A DNA stretch of 64,000 nucleotides, taken from Microbispora sp. H11081. Lineage in GTDB: Bacteria; Actinomycetota; Actinomycetes; Streptosporangiales; Streptosporangiaceae. The position numbers and the translations under genes are program-made. Below are positions 62,478-64,000 of this stretch, piece by piece. The stretch is taken from assembly GCF_012999535.1 (NCBI RefSeq), contig NZ_JABBWV010000011.1:1-64000 (forward strand), given 5' to 3'. The number at the start of each line of letters is the position of its first letter. The first letter of the stretch is position 1. Below the pieces are notes generated by a model. It did no database searches. It was not told where the DNA came from and saw only the letters and a list, made by a program, of their open reading frames with translations.

Positions 62478-63209
62478 TCAGGGCCGCACCCGGTAGTGAT
62501 AGCGGCCCTCGACCGTGAAGCCCTCCCGCTCGTAGAGCGCGCGGGCGGCGGCGTTGGCCTCCGTCACCACCAGGTACGCGCTGTCCGCGCCGCGCCGCCC
62601 GCCCCAGTCGAGCAGGGTGCGCAGCACGGCCGCGCCCAGCCCGCGCCGCCTTACGCGCGGCTCGACGGCCATGCAGTAGATGCCGACCCACCGGCCCTGC
62701 GGCACGGCCCTGCCCACCGCGCCCTCGTCGAGGAGGACGTATCCCGCGGGCACTCCGGTGAGGATGCGCTCGCCCCACGTCCGCGCGGGGACATCCCCGG
62801 TGTCGCGGTGCCGCCCGCCGTCCACGCCCCACCACGTGCGCAGCCACCGCTCCGACGGCGCGTCCTCCACCACCGCTCCGGCGGCCAGACCGGCGGAGGC
62901 CGGCGTCCTGGTCATCACCAGGGTGGGGTCCACGATCCGGTAGCCCCGCCTGCCGAGTTCCTCGTCGAGCCCCGGCGTCGCGCCCATGCCGACGGAGAAC
63001 ACGCACGGCTGCCCGAGATCCGCGTAGAACCGCTCGGCCCGGTCGACCGCCCGCGGCAGGTCCGCGCACTCTCCCAGCGCGAGCACCGAGTTGGCCCGCT
63101 TCGTCACGCCCTCGGCGTGCCGGTAGACCCAGCCCGCCGCCTCGACCCGCCCCGGCGCCGGCCACGCCTCGTCGACCAGCAGGTCGAACCGTGCGCTCTC
63201 CTCGTCCAC
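62478..63209 (-). CDS. GNAT family N-acetyltransferase
   Basis: The 243-residue protein starts at GTG 63209. The N-terminal half (about 1-110) is a degenerate GNAT-like region (GQPCVFSVGMGATPGLDEEL). The C-terminal half (about 115-243) has the acetyl-CoA loop RVRRRGLGAAVLRTLL and the typical ending NAAARALYEREGFTVEGRYHY. It could acetylate a small amine or a protein N-terminus; the substrate is unknown. The gene stands 80 bp downstream of the GntR gene on the same strand and may be its target. Confidence 0.87.
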   Translation of the reverse strand: MDEESARFDLLVDEAWPAPGRVEAAGWVYRHAEGVTKRANSVLALGECADLPRAVDRAERFYADLGQPCVFSVGMGATPGLDEELGRRGYRIVDPTLVMTRTPASAGLAAGAVVEDAPSERWLRTWWGVDGGRHRDTGDVPARTWGERILTGVPAGYVLLDEGAVGRAVPQGRWVGIYCMAVEPRVRRRGLGAAVLRTLLDWGGRRGADSAYLVVTEANAAARALYEREGFTVEGRYHYRVRP

Positions 63210-63289
63210 CCGCCGCAGCCTAGCTGGCCCGCGCCGCCGGACACCTCCTCGCCGTTTTCGCGCAGGGAGTCACACGACCGGACGGAGGG

Positions 63290-63946
63290 CTAGGCCCTCT
63301 CCTCAGGCTCGACCGGGGCGTAGCCGAGCACGTGCTCGCGGAGCAGGACGCCCAGCCCGGGGTCGTCCCGCTCGAACGCCTCCATCAGAGGTTCGTGGTC
63401 GGCGACGTTCTCGTGCGGATGCGTGCGGAACAGGCGGATCGACAGGTGTGACCACACCTCGACGCAGAGCGACTCCCACACCGACACCAGCACCTCGTTG
63501 CCCGAGGCTTCCACGATCTCCCGGTGGAAGGCCACGCCGTGCCGCACCTGATCGCGCGGGGAACCTCGGGCCGCGGCGTCGCGCAGGCGGCCGAGGTGCG
63601 TGCGCAACGCCTCCACGCTGGGCCTGCCCAGCCGTACGGCCGTCTCCTCCAGGCCCGCCCGCACCTCGTACACCTCGCGGAGGTCGCTGCGGGTGAGCCC
63701 GCGGACCCGTGCGCCCTTGTTGGGCGCCGACTCGATGAGCCTGAGCGCCTCCAGTTCGCGCAGCGCCTCTCGCACCGGGGCCTGGCTGACGCCCAGTTCG
63801 GCCGCCATGCGCCGCTCGACGATGCGGTCGCCGGGCTTCCATCGGCCGTCGACCAGGCCGTCGAGCACCGCTTGCCTGATCTGGTCGCGAAGCGGCGATC
63901 GCAGGACGGGTTCCACGAGACCGATGATAGGGCCGCGTGGATACAT
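63290..63946 (-). CDS. GntR family regulator, FCD (FadR-type) subfamily
   Basis: From ATG 63946 the product has 218 residues. The N-terminal winged helix (about 10-75, RDQIRQAVLDGLVDGRWKPG and VSQAPVREALRELEALRL) is followed by an all-helical FCD ligand domain (about 85-210) with the usual metal-ligand spacing Asp/His (FHREIVEASGN, HEPLMEAFE). FCD members sense carboxylic acids or amino-acid-like ligands. A perfect palindrome directly abuts the start codon, suggesting autoregulation. Confidence 0.88.
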   Translation of the reverse strand: MYPRGPIIGLVEPVLRSPLRDQIRQAVLDGLVDGRWKPGDRIVERRMAAELGVSQAPVREALRELEALRLIESAPNKGARVRGLTRSDLREVYEVRAGLEETAVRLGRPSVEALRTHLGRLRDAAARGSPRDQVRHGVAFHREIVEASGNEVLVSVWESLCVEVWSHLSIRLFRTHPHENVADHEPLMEAFERDDPGLGVLLREHVLGYAPVEPEERA

Positions 63947-63964
63947 CCTATGATCGATCATAGG
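63947..63964. promoter_or_regulatory. 18-bp perfect palindrome at the GntR start codon
   Basis: CCTATGATCGATCATAGG ends immediately before the ATG of the GntR gene on the minus strand. With no good ribosome binding site visible, the mRNA may be leaderless and the palindrome would overlap the promoter. Binding there would block its own gene and possibly a divergent gene to the right of the window. Confidence 0.6.
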
Positions 63965-64000
63965 GTGATTAAATGGATTCATGGACGAAGACCTGGACCC

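Noticed and set aside
63973-64000. The start of a plus-strand gene at the right edge (ATG at 63973 or 63981)
   Set aside because: Fewer than ten codons are visible and no ribosome binding site decides between the starts. A divergent gene is likely but cannot be supported.

Overview
The window is high-GC DNA (roughly 70% by eye) with GTG and TTG starts, overlapping ATGA and GTGA start-stop junctions, and gene families typical of filamentous actinomycetes: a FasR-fabD-fabH-acpP-fabF cluster, DUF3145, DUF5998, a DUF7455-like protein, and WYL, ROK and PucR regulators. The set looks most like a Streptosporangiales-type organism (a relative of Nonomuraea, Microbispora or Streptosporangium). That placement is inferred from gene content, not from a database search. 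No rRNA, tRNA, CRISPR array or intact insertion sequence was seen.

Layout. 0-3.5 kb: the start of a sugar ABC-transporter ATPase and two divergent, closely related ROK regulators. 3.6-12.2 kb: a giant secreted ThuA/sugar-dehydrogenase-like protein, then a four-gene run of secreted and membrane-anchored proteins including a WxL/DUF916-like pair. 12.5-14.9 kb: two WYL regulators and a PHP phosphoesterase. 15-19 kb: a YjfM/YgiB-like, ATP-grasp, DUF350 cassette and a DUF2079 membrane protein. 19-26.2 kb: the type II fatty-acid synthesis operon with its PucR-type regulator, an acyl-CoA carboxylase carboxyltransferase and DUF3145. 26.4-31 kb: a compact operon of subtilase, ECF sigma factor, small beta-rich protein and TPR-CHAT protease. 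31-37.8 kb: housekeeping genes (sulfurtransferase, phosphodiesterase-like, DUF5998, GNAT/acyl-CoA synthetase fusion, PfkB kinase). 37.9-50.8 kb: an accessory region (see below). 50.8-64 kb: RecQ with a phosphoribosyltransferase-like tail, a convergent topoisomerase IV-like ParC/ParE pair enclosing a carbonic anhydrase and an SPFH protein, acetyltransferases and a GntR regulator.

Most interesting region. Between 38.7 and 50.8 kb lie two paralogous proteins with Asp-rich, calcium-loop-like repeats, a five-helix membrane protein, a membrane-anchored protein whose C-terminus reads as a GrpE head domain, an Hsp70 whose substrate-binding half is replaced by a beta-rich region, a second Hsp70-like protein cut down to one lobe and fused to a transmembrane helix, and two adjacent dynamin-like GTPases. 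This resembles an elaborated iniBAC-type (IniA/IniC) membrane-remodelling locus carrying its own membrane-tethered chaperone parts. The two repeat proteins share a conserved upstream block, and a decayed recQ fragment sits just before the second one. Their joint function is inferred; nothing in the sequence proves it.

How the genes work together. The 20-26 kb block supplies malonyl-ACP and chain initiation and elongation under a FasR-like activator. The 26-31 kb operon looks like a self-contained protease signalling device, with two proteases of different class plus a sigma factor. The 3.6-12.2 kb block looks dedicated to extracellular carbohydrate binding or turnover next to sugar-responsive ROK regulators.
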